64,000 nucleotides of DNA from Dyadobacter beijingensis DSM 21582 (GCF_000382205.1 NZ_KB907786.1:992001-1056000); one strand, 5' to 3'; positions 46,342 through 56,294 are shown, counted from the stretch's first letter. Notes: generated by a model from the letters alone, not told the origin. Numbers and translations are program-made.

Positions 46342-47616
46342 CTACCTTCTCGAAACGACGATCGGGTTGGTGAGGCCGTTGAGGTCGTACACCACTTTGC
46401 CGGCGCGAATGGTCACTTCGGCTTCCAGTTTCTGCTTGCCCTGCACTTTGGCGCCGGTATAATCGAAGAAACCGAATGTACCCGTGTCGTTCATCTGGAA
46501 CTTGCCGTCGAGCACGCGCAGTACGGATACGTCCGCACGCGAGCCTGCCGAAAGGTTACCCAGCTCTTCGCGGTGAATGGCCTGTGCGGGGGCCCAGGTG
46601 CTGGCTTTGATGACCGCCGGCAGGTCCATACCCATCGCAAGGAATTTGGACATGACATTGAGCATATCCTTCATCGCATTGTTCATGCTGCCGGTGTGGA
46701 TGTCGGTACTGATGGTGTTGGGATAAAAACCGGTTTTGATGGCCGGGATCGCCTGCGAGAATGCAAAGCTGATACCACCATAACCCACGTCGAAAATGAT
46801 GCCTTTTTTGCGGGCTTCGTAGACGAACGGCTTCACTTTACCTGCCTTCACGTCCACGATCGGTTCGCGGCTGGCGAGCTGGCCGAAGCAGTGGGTGAAA
46901 ATGTCGCCGGGGCGAAGGTGCTTCATAAACAGCTCTTCGATGGGCAACACGGGCTGGCTGCCGCCGAAATCGATCATGACCGGGATATTGGCGAGCTTGC
47001 CTGCTTCCACAGCGCGATCGGTAGGTGCCCAATTGTAACCGTTGAAGTGGGCCAGTTTAATGCCTACGATGTATTCCGGATATTCCTTCGCGACTTTGGC
47101 GGTAGCGGCAGCATCCATGTCTTCGACATTCTGCTCGTAAGTGCCGCCGCGCATGCCTTCACCCACGATGTTCAGGAACGAGAGCACGCGGGTGCGCGAG
47201 GCGTCGATGGTTTGTTTTTTAAAATCCGGGAACGACTTCCAGCCGGCACAGCCCGCGTCTACCACGGTGGTAACGCCGGTACGGAACGTGAAGCCGTCGG
47301 GTGGGAGGGCATTAGGGCCGTTGCTGTACGTCTGGTCCATTTTGGTACCGAAGAAGTTGTGCGAGTGCATGTCGATCAGGCCGGGCGTGACGAAAAGGCC
47401 TTTCGCATTCACCACCTGCACGCCTTCCCTGGCGTCGATGTTTTTCGCAACGAGCATGACCGTGTCGCCTTTCAGGGCCACGTCCATCACGCTGTTGATA
47501 TTGTTTTTGGGGTCGATCACGTGACCGCCTTTGATGACGATCGAGTACTTCTGCGCCTGCGCGGCGACACCGGCAGAGCAAAAGAGGGCGGCGGCAATGA
47601 ATACTTTTTTGATCAT
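46342..47616 (-). CDS. Exported deacetylase-type amidohydrolase (copy 1)
   Basis: A 424-residue metal-dependent hydrolase of the amidohydrolase superfamily with a Sec signal (MIKKVFIAAALFCSAGVAAQA). Metal ligands include the HxH of GLIDMHSHNFFGT, a Lys in GIKLAHFNG, a His in IFTHCFG and a His in STDIHTGSM. It is close to the EF_0837/AHA_3915-type family, often encoded next to a SelA-like PLP enzyme, and probably removes an acyl group from an N-acyl compound. A second copy at 61033-62286 is about two-thirds identical by eye. It follows the SusD gene and precedes the RraA gene on the same strand. Confidence 0.87.
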   Translation of the reverse strand: MIKKVFIAAALFCSAGVAAQAQKYSIVIKGGHVIDPKNNINSVMDVALKGDTVMLVAKNIDAREGVQVVNAKGLFVTPGLIDMHSHNFFGTKMDQTYSNGPNALPPDGFTFRTGVTTVVDAGCAGWKSFPDFKKQTIDASRTRVLSFLNIVGEGMRGGTYEQNVEDMDAAATAKVAKEYPEYIVGIKLAHFNGYNWAPTDRAVEAGKLANIPVMIDFGGSQPVLPIEELFMKHLRPGDIFTHCFGQLASREPIVDVKAGKVKPFVYEARKKGIIFDVGYGGISFAFSQAIPAIKTGFYPNTISTDIHTGSMNNAMKDMLNVMSKFLAMGMDLPAVIKASTWAPAQAIHREELGNLSAGSRADVSVLRVLDGKFQMNDTGTFGFFDYTGAKVQGKQKLEAEVTIRAGKVVYDLNGLTNPIVVSRR

Positions 47617-47709
47617 GGGTTTTGGTTTAGGAAAGCACTATTATAGTTAAGACAAAAAACACATTGAAATTCCTCATTCACAGATCGAAAATTTTTAGGC
47701 TTTAAAATG

Positions 47710-47747
47710 CGATACGGATCGCCGATTTTGGTCAGCAATCCGTATCG
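47710..47747 (-). terminator. Hairpin after the SusD gene
   Basis: CGATACGGAT pairs with ATCCGTATCG across an 18-nt loop (10 bp). It is followed by a weak T-stretch, so it may be partial. Confidence 0.55.
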
Positions 47748-47785
47748 GTCATTTACTTCATTATCAGGCAGCCCAACGGGCATCC

Positions 47786-49348
47786 TTATTTATCCCACCA
47801 AACCTTGCTGGAAAGCGTGTTGGTACCGCCCTGGCGGGTACGTGCTTCGTAGAAGTTGGTCTTGTTGTACTGCTCTTCCGAATCCGGGATCACGAAGCGG
47901 GTCGGGATCTGACCGCCTGTGAGGTTACCCGGATAGTTGGTCGGCGTCAGGTTCGGATAACCTGTACGGCGCCAGTTCGAGAAGATTTCATATTCGTCTT
48001 CCAGGAAGAGCGTCACCCATTTCTGGGTAGCGATCTGCTCCATTTTCTGTGCTACCGTTCCGGCTGCGTTGAAGGCGTTCGCTTTCAGGTAAGCGGCGAT
48101 TTTCGCATCGGAAATGATACCGGCCGTGCCGAACAACGCCCATTGCTTCAAACCGGACGTTACGGCTGCATTGTAGGATGCTTCGGCGGTAGCTCCGGCA
48201 TACCATCCTCTGAGGTTGGCCTCTGCCAGCAACAGGTGCATTTCGGCGGGTGTCATGACGAGCAGCGGTGCGCTGTATTTCAGGATCGTCGCCGGGTTAG
48301 GCTCCGAGTAGCTGTTGAAATCGCCCGGCAGGCTGTTGAATGCCGCATTGGGCATCCCTTTCTGCAATGCGGTGGTGGTATCGGCTGTGAACGTCTTGCC
48401 GTCCGCAGAAGGTACCCACACGATGGAGATCACGTTCAGACGCGGGTCTTTGGTAGTTTTCAAATGGTCGATCAGCGTCTTGGCGAATTTGCCGCCTTCC
48501 ACATTGTCACCGCCCGGATTCACATAATCCGTGCTCATGAGCCCGGCCGAGATGAAGTTACGGCTGGCGGTAACGGAGCCGTCCACGTAGTCGATCTTAG
48601 CCAGATCAGCATCCGAGGTGATCACGCCGCCGGCGATCGCTTTCTTCACCCATGATTCCGACGCCGCAGGATCTACATTCGTGAGGCGCATACCGAGGCG
48701 CAGCATGAGCGAGTAGGCGAATTTTTTCCATTTGGTCACATCGCCGCCGTACACGAGGTCGGAGTTGCCGAATGTCGCTTTCGAAGCGTCGAATGCAGCC
48801 GTAGCCTCGTCGAGCTCTTTCAGCAGATCGGCGTAGATCGCCTGCTGGGTGTCGTATTTGGGCGTGTAATTCTTGTCGCTCAATCCGCGGCCTGCTTCCG
48901 AGTAAGGAATGTCGCCATACATGTCGGTGAGGCGGTGGAAGAGATAAGCCTTCCAGATACGCGCTGCCGAGAGTTTGTTGATATCCTCGGGAGATGTTTT
49001 CACCGCGTCGATCACCTGCAAAACGTCGATTACCGCGCCCGCAGTAGCAGGATCGCCGCCGAACAGCGCCCAGCTTCCCTGCGAGTAGGAGAAGTTGAAA
49101 TACTTGTCACCCGCGCCGGGAACTTCCTTGTAAGTGGCAAAATGCTGCATCGAACCGCCGATGGTCAGGTAAGCCGCGCCGGTGAAGTTGTTGCTTACCG
49201 TCGTCAGCTGGGTTCTCGTGAAGAGGAAGCCTGGTACCGCTTCCGTCGACGCATTCGGGTTCACATTCATTTCCTCGAAATTGTTGTCGCAGGAGGAGAT
49301 GAAGGCGGCCATTGCGGCCATATATGATAGTTTCAGGAATTTGTTCAT
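47786..49348 (-). CDS. SusD/RagB-family nutrient-binding lipoprotein
   Basis: A 520-residue outer-membrane lipoprotein with signal MNKFLKLSYMAAMAAFISSC (Cys20 lipidated); ATG at 49348 is preferred over a GTG two codons earlier. The mature region has the TPR-like helical fold typical of SusD-like proteins (GDIPYSEAGRG, AEMHLLLAEANLRGW). It forms the lid of the SusC barrel and captures glycans or oligopeptides on the surface. It is 15 bp downstream of the SusC gene, and ends WWDK, a tail shared with the SusD fragment at the window end. Confidence 0.92.
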   Translation of the reverse strand: MNKFLKLSYMAAMAAFISSCDNNFEEMNVNPNASTEAVPGFLFTRTQLTTVSNNFTGAAYLTIGGSMQHFATYKEVPGAGDKYFNFSYSQGSWALFGGDPATAGAVIDVLQVIDAVKTSPEDINKLSAARIWKAYLFHRLTDMYGDIPYSEAGRGLSDKNYTPKYDTQQAIYADLLKELDEATAAFDASKATFGNSDLVYGGDVTKWKKFAYSLMLRLGMRLTNVDPAASESWVKKAIAGGVITSDADLAKIDYVDGSVTASRNFISAGLMSTDYVNPGGDNVEGGKFAKTLIDHLKTTKDPRLNVISIVWVPSADGKTFTADTTTALQKGMPNAAFNSLPGDFNSYSEPNPATILKYSAPLLVMTPAEMHLLLAEANLRGWYAGATAEASYNAAVTSGLKQWALFGTAGIISDAKIAAYLKANAFNAAGTVAQKMEQIATQKWVTLFLEDEYEIFSNWRRTGYPNLTPTNYPGNLTGGQIPTRFVIPDSEEQYNKTNFYEARTRQGGTNTLSSKVWWDK

Positions 49349-49369
49349 CGTCACAAAAATTTTGAATGA

Positions 49370-52300
49370 TTAAAACTTCACAGTCAGGTTCACACCCACG
49401 TTTCTGGTTCTCGGTACACCGAATGCTTCCAGACCTTGCGCGTTACCATTGGTGTAGCTCGACTCGGGATCGAAGTATTTGTTGCGCTTGTCTTTGTAAA
49501 GCAGCGCAAGGTTACGTCCCACGATCGATACGGAAGCGCCTTGCAGCTTGGTACCGAACACCGAGATCACCGGCAGGTTGTAGCTCAAAATCACCTGCCG
49601 AAGCTTGATGAAGTCGTTGTTGAACACAAACATGCCTGTGTAGTTCTTGTCATTGTCATAGTAAGTATCGATATCCTCTTTCTTCCAGTTTTTGCTGAAT
49701 GCAGCGCCTTCCGGGGTTACACCGGTAACGGTAAGGCCTGTTTCGCGACCAGGAAGTGTTTCTTTCGGCAAACCGAAGCGGTATGCATATTGGTACAGGT
49801 TGGAGTAAACCACGCTTCCGAACTTACCGTCGATGAGGATATTGAGGGAGAAGTTTTTGTATTTGAAATTGTTGGTGATACCCATCGTCCACGGTGGCGT
49901 ACCGTTACCCAGTTTTTCGAGGTTACCGCGTACTGCGTAGCCGCTGGCCGTGTTGTACACGATGTTGCCGTTCGCGTCTTTCAGTTTGTTATAACCCCAC
50001 ACCTCGCCGTAAGTACCGCCTACTACGTTGTTGATCAACCCACCGCCTACACCGGTTCCAATGCTCAACTGGTTCAGGTTAGGAGCCAGTTTTACGATTT
50101 CGGACTTGTTGTAAGCCATGTTGTAGCTGATGTCCCAGGTAAAGTTGTTTTGCTTAAGAGCAGTGGCAGTCAGCAATAATTCGATACCCTTGTTGCTTAG
50201 CTCGCCCACGTTCAGCAATGCAGCCGTGTAGCCTGATGACGATGCGATGTTGCTTTGAACGATATCGTTCGTCGTTTTACGGTTGTAAAGCGTCACGTCG
50301 ATGCCCAGGCGGTTGTTCAGGAATTTCGCTTCCAAACCGGCCTCGTAAGTCGTGGAGGTCAATGGTTTCAAATCCGGGTTAGGTACCACGGAAGATGACA
50401 GCTGCTGTACCGGACGACCGTTGTGGCCACCTACTGCCATCGCATAGCTTTGGTAGATCTGGTAAGGAACGACGTTTGCGCCACCCACTTGCGCCCATGA
50501 ACCGCGCAATTTCGCGAAGCTCACTACCTCCGGCAATTTGAATGCTTCCGAGAGGATCAATGAACCACCCACGGCAGGGTAGAAGATGCTGTTGCTTTTG
50601 CTGTTCAACACCGAGAACCAGTCCTGACGGCCCGAGAGGGTCAGGTAAGCGAAGCCTTTGTAACCCAAATCCGCCGAACCGAACACGGAGTTGATACCGC
50701 TTTTGTTGTAAGTAGGGACAACGGCCGAAGTTGCGAGATTGGTGAAGCTGTAAAAACCAGGGATGGTAAATTCAGAACCGTTGAATGCCGTCTGGTCGTA
50801 GATGCTGCGCTGCATGTTACCACCCACCAGTGCCGAGAAGTTCAGGTCTTCGGAGAAATCTTTGGAATAGTTCAAAGTCAGCATTCCGTTGGTTTCCGAC
50901 GACGAGATCTTTTTCGCCTCGTAAGTACCCAGCGGCTGGTATGCGTTATTGGTCGGTACCACAAACTCGTAGTTGAAGTTGTAGTAATCGCGGCTCACGC
51001 TTCCTTTGATGAACAGGTTGTCCAAAATGTCGTATTTAATGTTGGCCTGGCCAAGGAAACGGTTTTTCTGGTCTTCGTTGACAAACTTGTTCACCACGAA
51101 ATAAGGGTTCGGAGCGGCTGGTACCGGGTTCCATTCCACTTCTTTTCCGGTTACCGCGTCGTAGCCCGGTGAAAGGCTTCTGATATCGACGGTGTTCGCT
51201 ACGAGGTAAGTCGCCCAGTGCGGGTTGTAGTCGGCGTAGCCCACTTTCGGACGGTTGTGGCCGCTTTCGAGGTTGTATTGAACGACGGTTTCAATGCTCA
51301 GTTTTTTACCCAAAAACGCATTCATGTTCAGGTTGGCGATTCTTCTCGTGAAAGAAGAGTTCGGCACGATGCTGTTAGAGCTTGTGTTGTTCAAGCCGAA
51401 ACGGAAGTTCACGGTTTCGTTACCGCCTGTGAAAGACAGTGAGTTAATGTAGTTGGTACCTGTGCGGTAGAAGTTTTTCAGGTTGTCTTTTTGCGGGGAA
51501 TAAGGCCGCGCCACACCGTCGAACTGAACAACCGGCGTACCATCCATTCTGGCACCATATGACAAGCGGCCTGAGCTTTTCGCCTGCGTTTGCGTCGTTG
51601 GTTTCACACCATCCACCCCTTGTCCGTACTCATATTGCCAGTCAGGGATGATAGAAAGGTTATCCACGGAGAAGTTGCCATTGTATTCCACGCCGATGCC
51701 TTTTTGCGCGCGGCCTTTTTTGGTAGTAATCAAAATCACGCCATTGGAGGCACGAGCACCGTAAAGGGCCGCGGCAGGGCCGCCTTTCAAAACGGAGATC
51801 GACTCGATATCGTCCGGGTTGATACCACCGATACCGTCACCGCGGTCGGTGTTGTTACCGTTACCATCCGAAGCATTGCCGCCGCCCGGAACGCTGTTGT
51901 CCATCGGCATACCGTTGATTACATACAAAGGCTGGTTGTTACCGCTCAAAGAACCGTTACCACGGATAATAATGCGGCTCGATCCGCCGGGGCCGGTCGA
52001 CATACCGGTTGCGTTCACACCCGCGATCTTACCGGTCAGTGCATTCGCCACGTTGTTTTCGCGTGCCTGCGTAAACTCGCTGCCTTTCACCTCGGTCACG
52101 GCGTACGCCAGCGCTTTTTTCTCTTTGGAAATACCCAAAGCCGTTACAACGACTTCGTTCAATGCTTTCGCCTCAGGCGCCAGCTGCACATCGATATTGC
52201 TTTGGCTGCCCACGGTGATTTCCTGTGAGGTATATCCTACAAAGCTGAAAACCAGTACGGAAGTAGCCACCTCGCCATCGGGAATATCGAGAAAAAACTT

Positions 52301-52804
52301 ACCTTCCGCGTCGGAAGAAGTACCACGCTGGGTACCTTTCACGAGCACGCTTACGCCCGGCAGCGCCGAACCGGTTTCGTCTTTCACGGTTCCCGTTACA
52401 TTGCGTTTCGGAGCCGTTTTAGTTGCATTTTCTTCAACGGGTGCCTGTTCGCGGCGCAGGATAATGCGGTCCTGTACCACTTCGTAAGTTACTTTATGTG
52501 GGGTCAGAATTTTATTAAGTACCTCAGACAACGATTCGTCCTGAAACTTGTAGGATGTTTTCTGATTATTGAAGATCTGAGGGTTGTACATGAACTTAAC
52601 CTTCGTCGTACTCTCAATCTTCTCCAATGCCTTGTCAACCTCGGAATTGGCTAAACGCAAAGTCACTTTTTGTTCTAACACTCTTTGTCCGCGCACATCG
52701 TTCGCATGAACGAAGGTGCTGAACGCAAGAGAGAGCAGGGCTTGATACAGAGTAATGCGCATGATTTTCTGTAAAGCATGGTGAAATTGTACTCTTTTTG
52801 ACAT
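49370..52804 (-). CDS. SusC/RagA-family TonB-dependent receptor with STN domain
   Basis: An about 1144-residue outer-membrane receptor. The start is placed at MSKRVQFHH; two more in-frame starts lie upstream. Domains in order: signal region with ITLYQALLSLAFSTFVHA, an STN signalling domain (KVTLRLANSEVDKALEKIES), a CarboxypepD_reg-like domain (GTVKDETGSALPGVSVLVKG), the TonB-box region NEVVVTALGIS, the plug (IAGVNATGMSTGPGGSSRII) and a large barrel. The STN domain fits the FecR/ECF sigma genes upstream on the same strand. It works with the SusD protein 15 bp downstream to import a substrate across the outer membrane. Confidence 0.93.
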   Translation of the reverse strand: MSKRVQFHHALQKIMRITLYQALLSLAFSTFVHANDVRGQRVLEQKVTLRLANSEVDKALEKIESTTKVKFMYNPQIFNNQKTSYKFQDESLSEVLNKILTPHKVTYEVVQDRIILRREQAPVEENATKTAPKRNVTGTVKDETGSALPGVSVLVKGTQRGTSSDAEGKFFLDIPDGEVATSVLVFSFVGYTSQEITVGSQSNIDVQLAPEAKALNEVVVTALGISKEKKALAYAVTEVKGSEFTQARENNVANALTGKIAGVNATGMSTGPGGSSRIIIRGNGSLSGNNQPLYVINGMPMDNSVPGGGNASDGNGNNTDRGDGIGGINPDDIESISVLKGGPAAALYGARASNGVILITTKKGRAQKGIGVEYNGNFSVDNLSIIPDWQYEYGQGVDGVKPTTQTQAKSSGRLSYGARMDGTPVVQFDGVARPYSPQKDNLKNFYRTGTNYINSLSFTGGNETVNFRFGLNNTSSNSIVPNSSFTRRIANLNMNAFLGKKLSIETVVQYNLESGHNRPKVGYADYNPHWATYLVANTVDIRSLSPGYDAVTGKEVEWNPVPAAPNPYFVVNKFVNEDQKNRFLGQANIKYDILDNLFIKGSVSRDYYNFNYEFVVPTNNAYQPLGTYEAKKISSSETNGMLTLNYSKDFSEDLNFSALVGGNMQRSIYDQTAFNGSEFTIPGFYSFTNLATSAVVPTYNKSGINSVFGSADLGYKGFAYLTLSGRQDWFSVLNSKSNSIFYPAVGGSLILSEAFKLPEVVSFAKLRGSWAQVGGANVVPYQIYQSYAMAVGGHNGRPVQQLSSSVVPNPDLKPLTSTTYEAGLEAKFLNNRLGIDVTLYNRKTTNDIVQSNIASSSGYTAALLNVGELSNKGIELLLTATALKQNNFTWDISYNMAYNKSEIVKLAPNLNQLSIGTGVGGGLINNVVGGTYGEVWGYNKLKDANGNIVYNTASGYAVRGNLEKLGNGTPPWTMGITNNFKYKNFSLNILIDGKFGSVVYSNLYQYAYRFGLPKETLPGRETGLTVTGVTPEGAAFSKNWKKEDIDTYYDNDKNYTGMFVFNNDFIKLRQVILSYNLPVISVFGTKLQGASVSIVGRNLALLYKDKRNKYFDPESSYTNGNAQGLEAFGVPRTRNVGVNLTVKF

Positions 52805-53012
52805 AATTTTGATTTTTGTCGGGTTAAAATTCGGCATAATGGTTCCCACAGCAGCCTCATTCAGATGCTGTTAAGCGTACACAAGCATGGGGATTGATCG
52901 GGTCGGTGGTGTTGCAGCATCATCGACCTTTTTGGTAAGTAGTAATCAGTAGTCGTTTCTGGTCATAGGCATCGGCGAATTAGTCATAAAGTATGGAGAG
53001 AGAGTTGTTTCG

Positions 53013-54110
53013 TTAACATCCTTTGCTATTGATAATGATGCTGGCATCGAGCTGCTCATATTGTGCGCCGATCGTCTTGCAGATCAGGTTGATCTTCTCG
53101 AAAAGCGGTTCGTCCGACAGCGAGGCGGTGAGGTAGCAATTCTGCATTACTTCCGCATCGAATACGATCTTCACACCATATGATTTTTCCAGTGCCGCAA
53201 AAACTTCGGTGATTGGCGTTCCCTTGAATTCAAATGACTGTCTCTGTATCGGCAATTCCAACAATTTGGGGTCCGGAATAAGGCTTCTTGTCAGGCGTAA
53301 CTCGTTGGGAGCGAATGTGATCTGCTGATTCGGCGTCAATACCATTCCGCCCAGTTTGTCGTCGGCATGCTGGCTGGCAATGGCCTCCTTCGTCATCGGG
53401 AATACCGATACCTTGCCGGTTTTTACCACTACTTTCACTTCCTGATCGTCGAAAGCACTCACTTTGAAGCTGGTACCCAGTACTTTGGTTGCCAGCGTAT
53501 GTGCATACACGTAAAACGGTTTGTCGGGATTCTTGGCCACCTCGAAAAACGCCTCGCCTTTCAGGAACACCTCCCGCTTGCGGCCCTCGAACCGGCGCGG
53601 GTAGGTAATGCGGCTGGCGGGCTGCAAAAGCACCGAGCTGCCGTCTTCGAGCGTCACCAGCTTCGCTTCGTCGCTGTTGTTCACCGCCTCGATGAGCGGT
53701 TCCTTGATCTGGCTGAGAATCACCTTATATTGGTCCGACTGCTGCTGCGAAAGCGTCTGTTTGTTGTACCACCAGCCGGCGAACATGAGGATAAGCACCG
53801 AGGCCGCCATATGGTACCAGTTAGGCCTGAAATGCAGCCAGATCGATGATTTTTTAGCCCGGTTTTCCCCGATGGAATGCGATAGCCGGTAAATTTCGTT
53901 CGCCACCTCCTCATCCGAAATCTGATCGAATGCCGCTTCCGTCATCGCCAGGAAATTCTTGGCGCGATTGACGAGATCCTGCTTGTCCGGGTGGTGTTCA
54001 AGCCATTCGGTCCACACCGCTTCGTCGGCAGGGTCGTTGTACAACACCCAGCGTCTGAAAGATGGATCGGCGGCTAGTTCCTCCGGAAGAAAATTGCGGT
54101 AATGGAGCAT
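53013..54110 (-). CDS. FecR-family anti-sigma factor
   Basis: A 365-residue protein starting MLHYRNFLPEELAAD (ATG at 54110; a TTG three codons upstream is not used). The N-terminal ~100 residues are cytoplasmic and bind the sigma factor, the single helix lies in WYHMAASVLILMFAGWWYN (around 105-123) and the FecR domain is periplasmic (LEDGSSVLLQPASRITYPRR). The C-terminal KGTPITEVFAALEKSYGV is the DUF4974 module. It transmits the signal from the SusC STN domain to the ECF sigma factor, and shares strand with both, separated from the sigma gene by an acyltransferase. Confidence 0.9.
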   Translation of the reverse strand: MLHYRNFLPEELAADPSFRRWVLYNDPADEAVWTEWLEHHPDKQDLVNRAKNFLAMTEAAFDQISDEEVANEIYRLSHSIGENRAKKSSIWLHFRPNWYHMAASVLILMFAGWWYNKQTLSQQQSDQYKVILSQIKEPLIEAVNNSDEAKLVTLEDGSSVLLQPASRITYPRRFEGRKREVFLKGEAFFEVAKNPDKPFYVYAHTLATKVLGTSFKVSAFDDQEVKVVVKTGKVSVFPMTKEAIASQHADDKLGGMVLTPNQQITFAPNELRLTRSLIPDPKLLELPIQRQSFEFKGTPITEVFAALEKSYGVKIVFDAEVMQNCYLTASLSDEPLFEKINLICKTIGAQYEQLDASIIINSKGC

Positions 54111-54273
54111 ATTGGGCAAATAATAGTATGGCTAATTTTAATAAGGATGCGAGATCATTGCGCCGATACTCTCTTTTTGGAAATATTTTTTCGAAAAATT
54201 TAGAATGCGCGAGGAAAAAGTGGGGTGGCAGGCAAAATGTCCCGGTCAAGCTACCGGTAATTAACTAAAACTA

Positions 54274-54307
54274 GCCGTAGATCGGCAGCTTGGCGTCGAC
54301 AAGCTGC
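54274..54307 (-). terminator. Hairpins after the acyltransferase gene
   Basis: GCAGCTTG/CAAGCTGC (54285-54292, 54300-54307) and a smaller GCCG/CGGC stem lead into TAGTTTTAGTT on the minus strand. The rest of 54120-54323 is AT-rich with no gene. Confidence 0.5.
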
Positions 54308-54323
54308 GAACATGGGCTGGACT

Positions 54324-55553
54324 TTACAGATACCGTTTGACGAATGCTGATTTTCTTAGCAATGCAGCCAGTAACCAGCTTCCGGCAATGGATATCAGGC
54401 ATGTAATAAGAAATTTAAAAAACGCTGGAAGCGGCAGATCGAGGAGGGTGTATTGTGTCCAGATCACAAACGGGTAATGCAGCAGATAAATCAGGTAGGC
54501 ATTTTCGGACAGCGAATCCTGGAATGCGTTCGGCTGTCTGACCAGCACGCGGAACGTTGTCAGGAATGCAAGGCAGCTGAATGTGCAGGACAGGACGTAA
54601 ATGCTAAAATAAATGAGGTAGCCGATGATTTCGGGAAGCGTGCCGTTTTTGACTAGTTCGGTAAGGTATGGCGGCAGAAGTGTGAGCAACGTATATGCAC
54701 CAGCGCACAGTGCAAGCCAGAGGCGCCAGCAGTTGACAAGCGGCGAGGTGATCCCGAAAATCCCTTCGTTGAAATGCACGGTGCCGAGCCACGCGCCGAG
54801 TAGGAAATAACCGAAGTACCAGGCTGCGCGGCTGATCTGGAAATCGAATGGCCCGAAGCCCGTCCATGTGCCTGGGCCGAGCCAGAATGCGAATGGAACG
54901 TACAGTATGAATGTGAAAAGAAACAAATTGGTTGCTGCGCGGACAGGTTTGCCTGGTTGTTCCGCGTGCGCTGCGAAATTCGGCTGCGCGGGGATTAATG
55001 GCTTCCCTGGAAATGGACTCCCGGGGAATAGCTTCCCGAGAAGTGGCTTCCTGAGCGAATAGATGAAAGCAAATGCGAGGTTGAAAACAAACAACACCCA
55101 GATGAACCACGGCGGGCCGACGGGCCATTGCTCGGTCGTGAAGAAGTCGGCAATGTATGCGTAGATGTCCCCGTTCCCGTGGGCGACGAGGTAAGCCGGG
55201 TAATGGGCGATCAGGTTTGTGGCCGTCCCGAGCAGCAGGAACGGGAGGAACAGCCTGTAAAACCGGTCGCGTATGAATGCGGCGACGCCCTTCCGCTCGA
55301 TGCTTTTGACGACGAAAAGCCCGGCGATCAGGAACATGAGCGACATGAAGAATACGTCGTTAAAGTTTTCGAAAATGTCGAGGCCTACCCACCGCTGGTG
55401 GTCCACGATCGGGTGGGTGGAGCGGATGTAAGCTGATTGATCAAAACTGGCGAACGTCGTATATGCAAGCGACGAATGGTGTGCTACGACAAGGATGGTC
55501 AGGAATGAACGGAGGTAATCGATCCAGAGGGTTCGGCTGGGAGCTTGCGGCAT
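54324..55553 (-). CDS. Acyltransferase_3-family membrane protein with a pentapeptide-repeat loop
   Basis: A 409-residue membrane protein with about ten helices, starting MPQAPSRTLWIDYLRSF. The N-terminal LWIDYLRSFLTILVVAHHS carries the family His/Arg segment, and FMSLMFLIAGLFVVKSIERKG follows. It would acylate a carbohydrate or lipid at the inner membrane. Between two helices the loop (about residues 165-190) reads LRKPLLGKLFPGSPFPGKPL, four five-residue units encoded by 15-bp repeats. It sits between the sigma gene and FecR on the same strand, an unusual insertion. Confidence 0.82.
   Translation of the reverse strand: MPQAPSRTLWIDYLRSFLTILVVAHHSSLAYTTFASFDQSAYIRSTHPIVDHQRWVGLDIFENFNDVFFMSLMFLIAGLFVVKSIERKGVAAFIRDRFYRLFLPFLLLGTATNLIAHYPAYLVAHGNGDIYAYIADFFTTEQWPVGPPWFIWVLFVFNLAFAFIYSLRKPLLGKLFPGSPFPGKPLIPAQPNFAAHAEQPGKPVRAATNLFLFTFILYVPFAFWLGPGTWTGFGPFDFQISRAAWYFGYFLLGAWLGTVHFNEGIFGITSPLVNCWRLWLALCAGAYTLLTLLPPYLTELVKNGTLPEIIGYLIYFSIYVLSCTFSCLAFLTTFRVLVRQPNAFQDSLSENAYLIYLLHYPFVIWTQYTLLDLPLPAFFKFLITCLISIAGSWLLAALLRKSAFVKRYL
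54998..55057. repeat. Four 15-bp tandem repeats inside the acyltransferase gene
   Basis: The units read ATGGCTTCCCTGGAA, ATGGACTCCCGGGGA, ATAGCTTCCCGAGAA and GTGGCTTCCTGAGCG in tandem without gaps; each adds five residues in frame. Confidence 0.85.
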
Positions 55554-55670
55554 AAGGTTCGGTTTGGTACCCAAAGGATGCAGTTAATGAACGACCGGTT
55601 GCATTGGACGTGAATTTAATGGATAGTCTGTTTTTTTGGGTAGGGCCGTGTGCGATCAGCAGGCGGGGTG

Positions 55671-56282
55671 TCACGCCTGTAATGCCAGGCAGAGCAGCAA
55701 CAGGTTGCTGATTGGGTGAATGTGCTGTTTCAGCGAAGTAATGGCTTTGAAAAGCAGGTTAGCGACCGACTGGCGGTTTACCTGCATGAGGTCGGCGATT
55801 TGTTCATTATCCATTCCTTCGAAGTATTTGAGGAATACAGCCTCTTTCTGGCGGCGGGGAAGTTCCTCAATGGCAGTCCGTACCTTAACCTGATTTTCGT
55901 TCAGTGCTTCGTTCTGCTCGATCTGCGTTTCCACGGTCTGGTAGTCCGAGATCTGGCCTGCTTCGTCGATGTCCAGGAATGGGTGGGAGCCGTTGCTGCG
56001 GCGGAACTCCTGCATCAGCTGGTTGCGTAACGCACGCAGGAAGTAAATGGTAACGAATTGGATCTGAATGTTTTGGCGCTTCTCCCAGATATGGATCATC
56101 AGGTCCTGGATGGCGTCTTTGATGAACTCGCGATCAGCGGTGAAGTTACAGGCGTAGTTGAAGAGTGTGCGGTACTGCTTGTCGGCGAGCTGGCAAAATG
56201 CCAGACTATCCCCGGCCTGGCTTTGGTGCCAGAGATTTAAAAGAACTTCATTCTCCTCAGCGATGCGTTGTCTCTTATTCAA
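55671..56282 (-). CDS. ECF-type RNA polymerase sigma factor
   Basis: A 203-residue sigma-70 ECF factor. Region 2 shows FNYACNFTADREFIKDAIQDLMIHIWEKRQ (about 50-80) and region 4 has EAVFLKYFEGMDNEQIADLMQVNRQSVANLLFKAITSL (about 145-182), the promoter-recognition HTH. It is first in the sigma-acyltransferase-FecR-SusC-SusD order on the minus strand and would start transcription of that uptake locus when FecR is relieved. A 19-bp palindrome sits at 56295-56313, near its own start. Confidence 0.9.
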   Translation of the reverse strand: MNKRQRIAEENEVLLNLWHQSQAGDSLAFCQLADKQYRTLFNYACNFTADREFIKDAIQDLMIHIWEKRQNIQIQFVTIYFLRALRNQLMQEFRRSNGSHPFLDIDEAGQISDYQTVETQIEQNEALNENQVKVRTAIEELPRRQKEAVFLKYFEGMDNEQIADLMQVNRQSVANLLFKAITSLKQHIHPISNLLLLCLALQA

Positions 56283-56294
56283 ATCTTGTCGGGT

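Noticed and set aside
46297..47646. 449-codon plus-strand frame
   Set aside because: It is antisense to the amidohydrolase with a clear signal and metal ligands.
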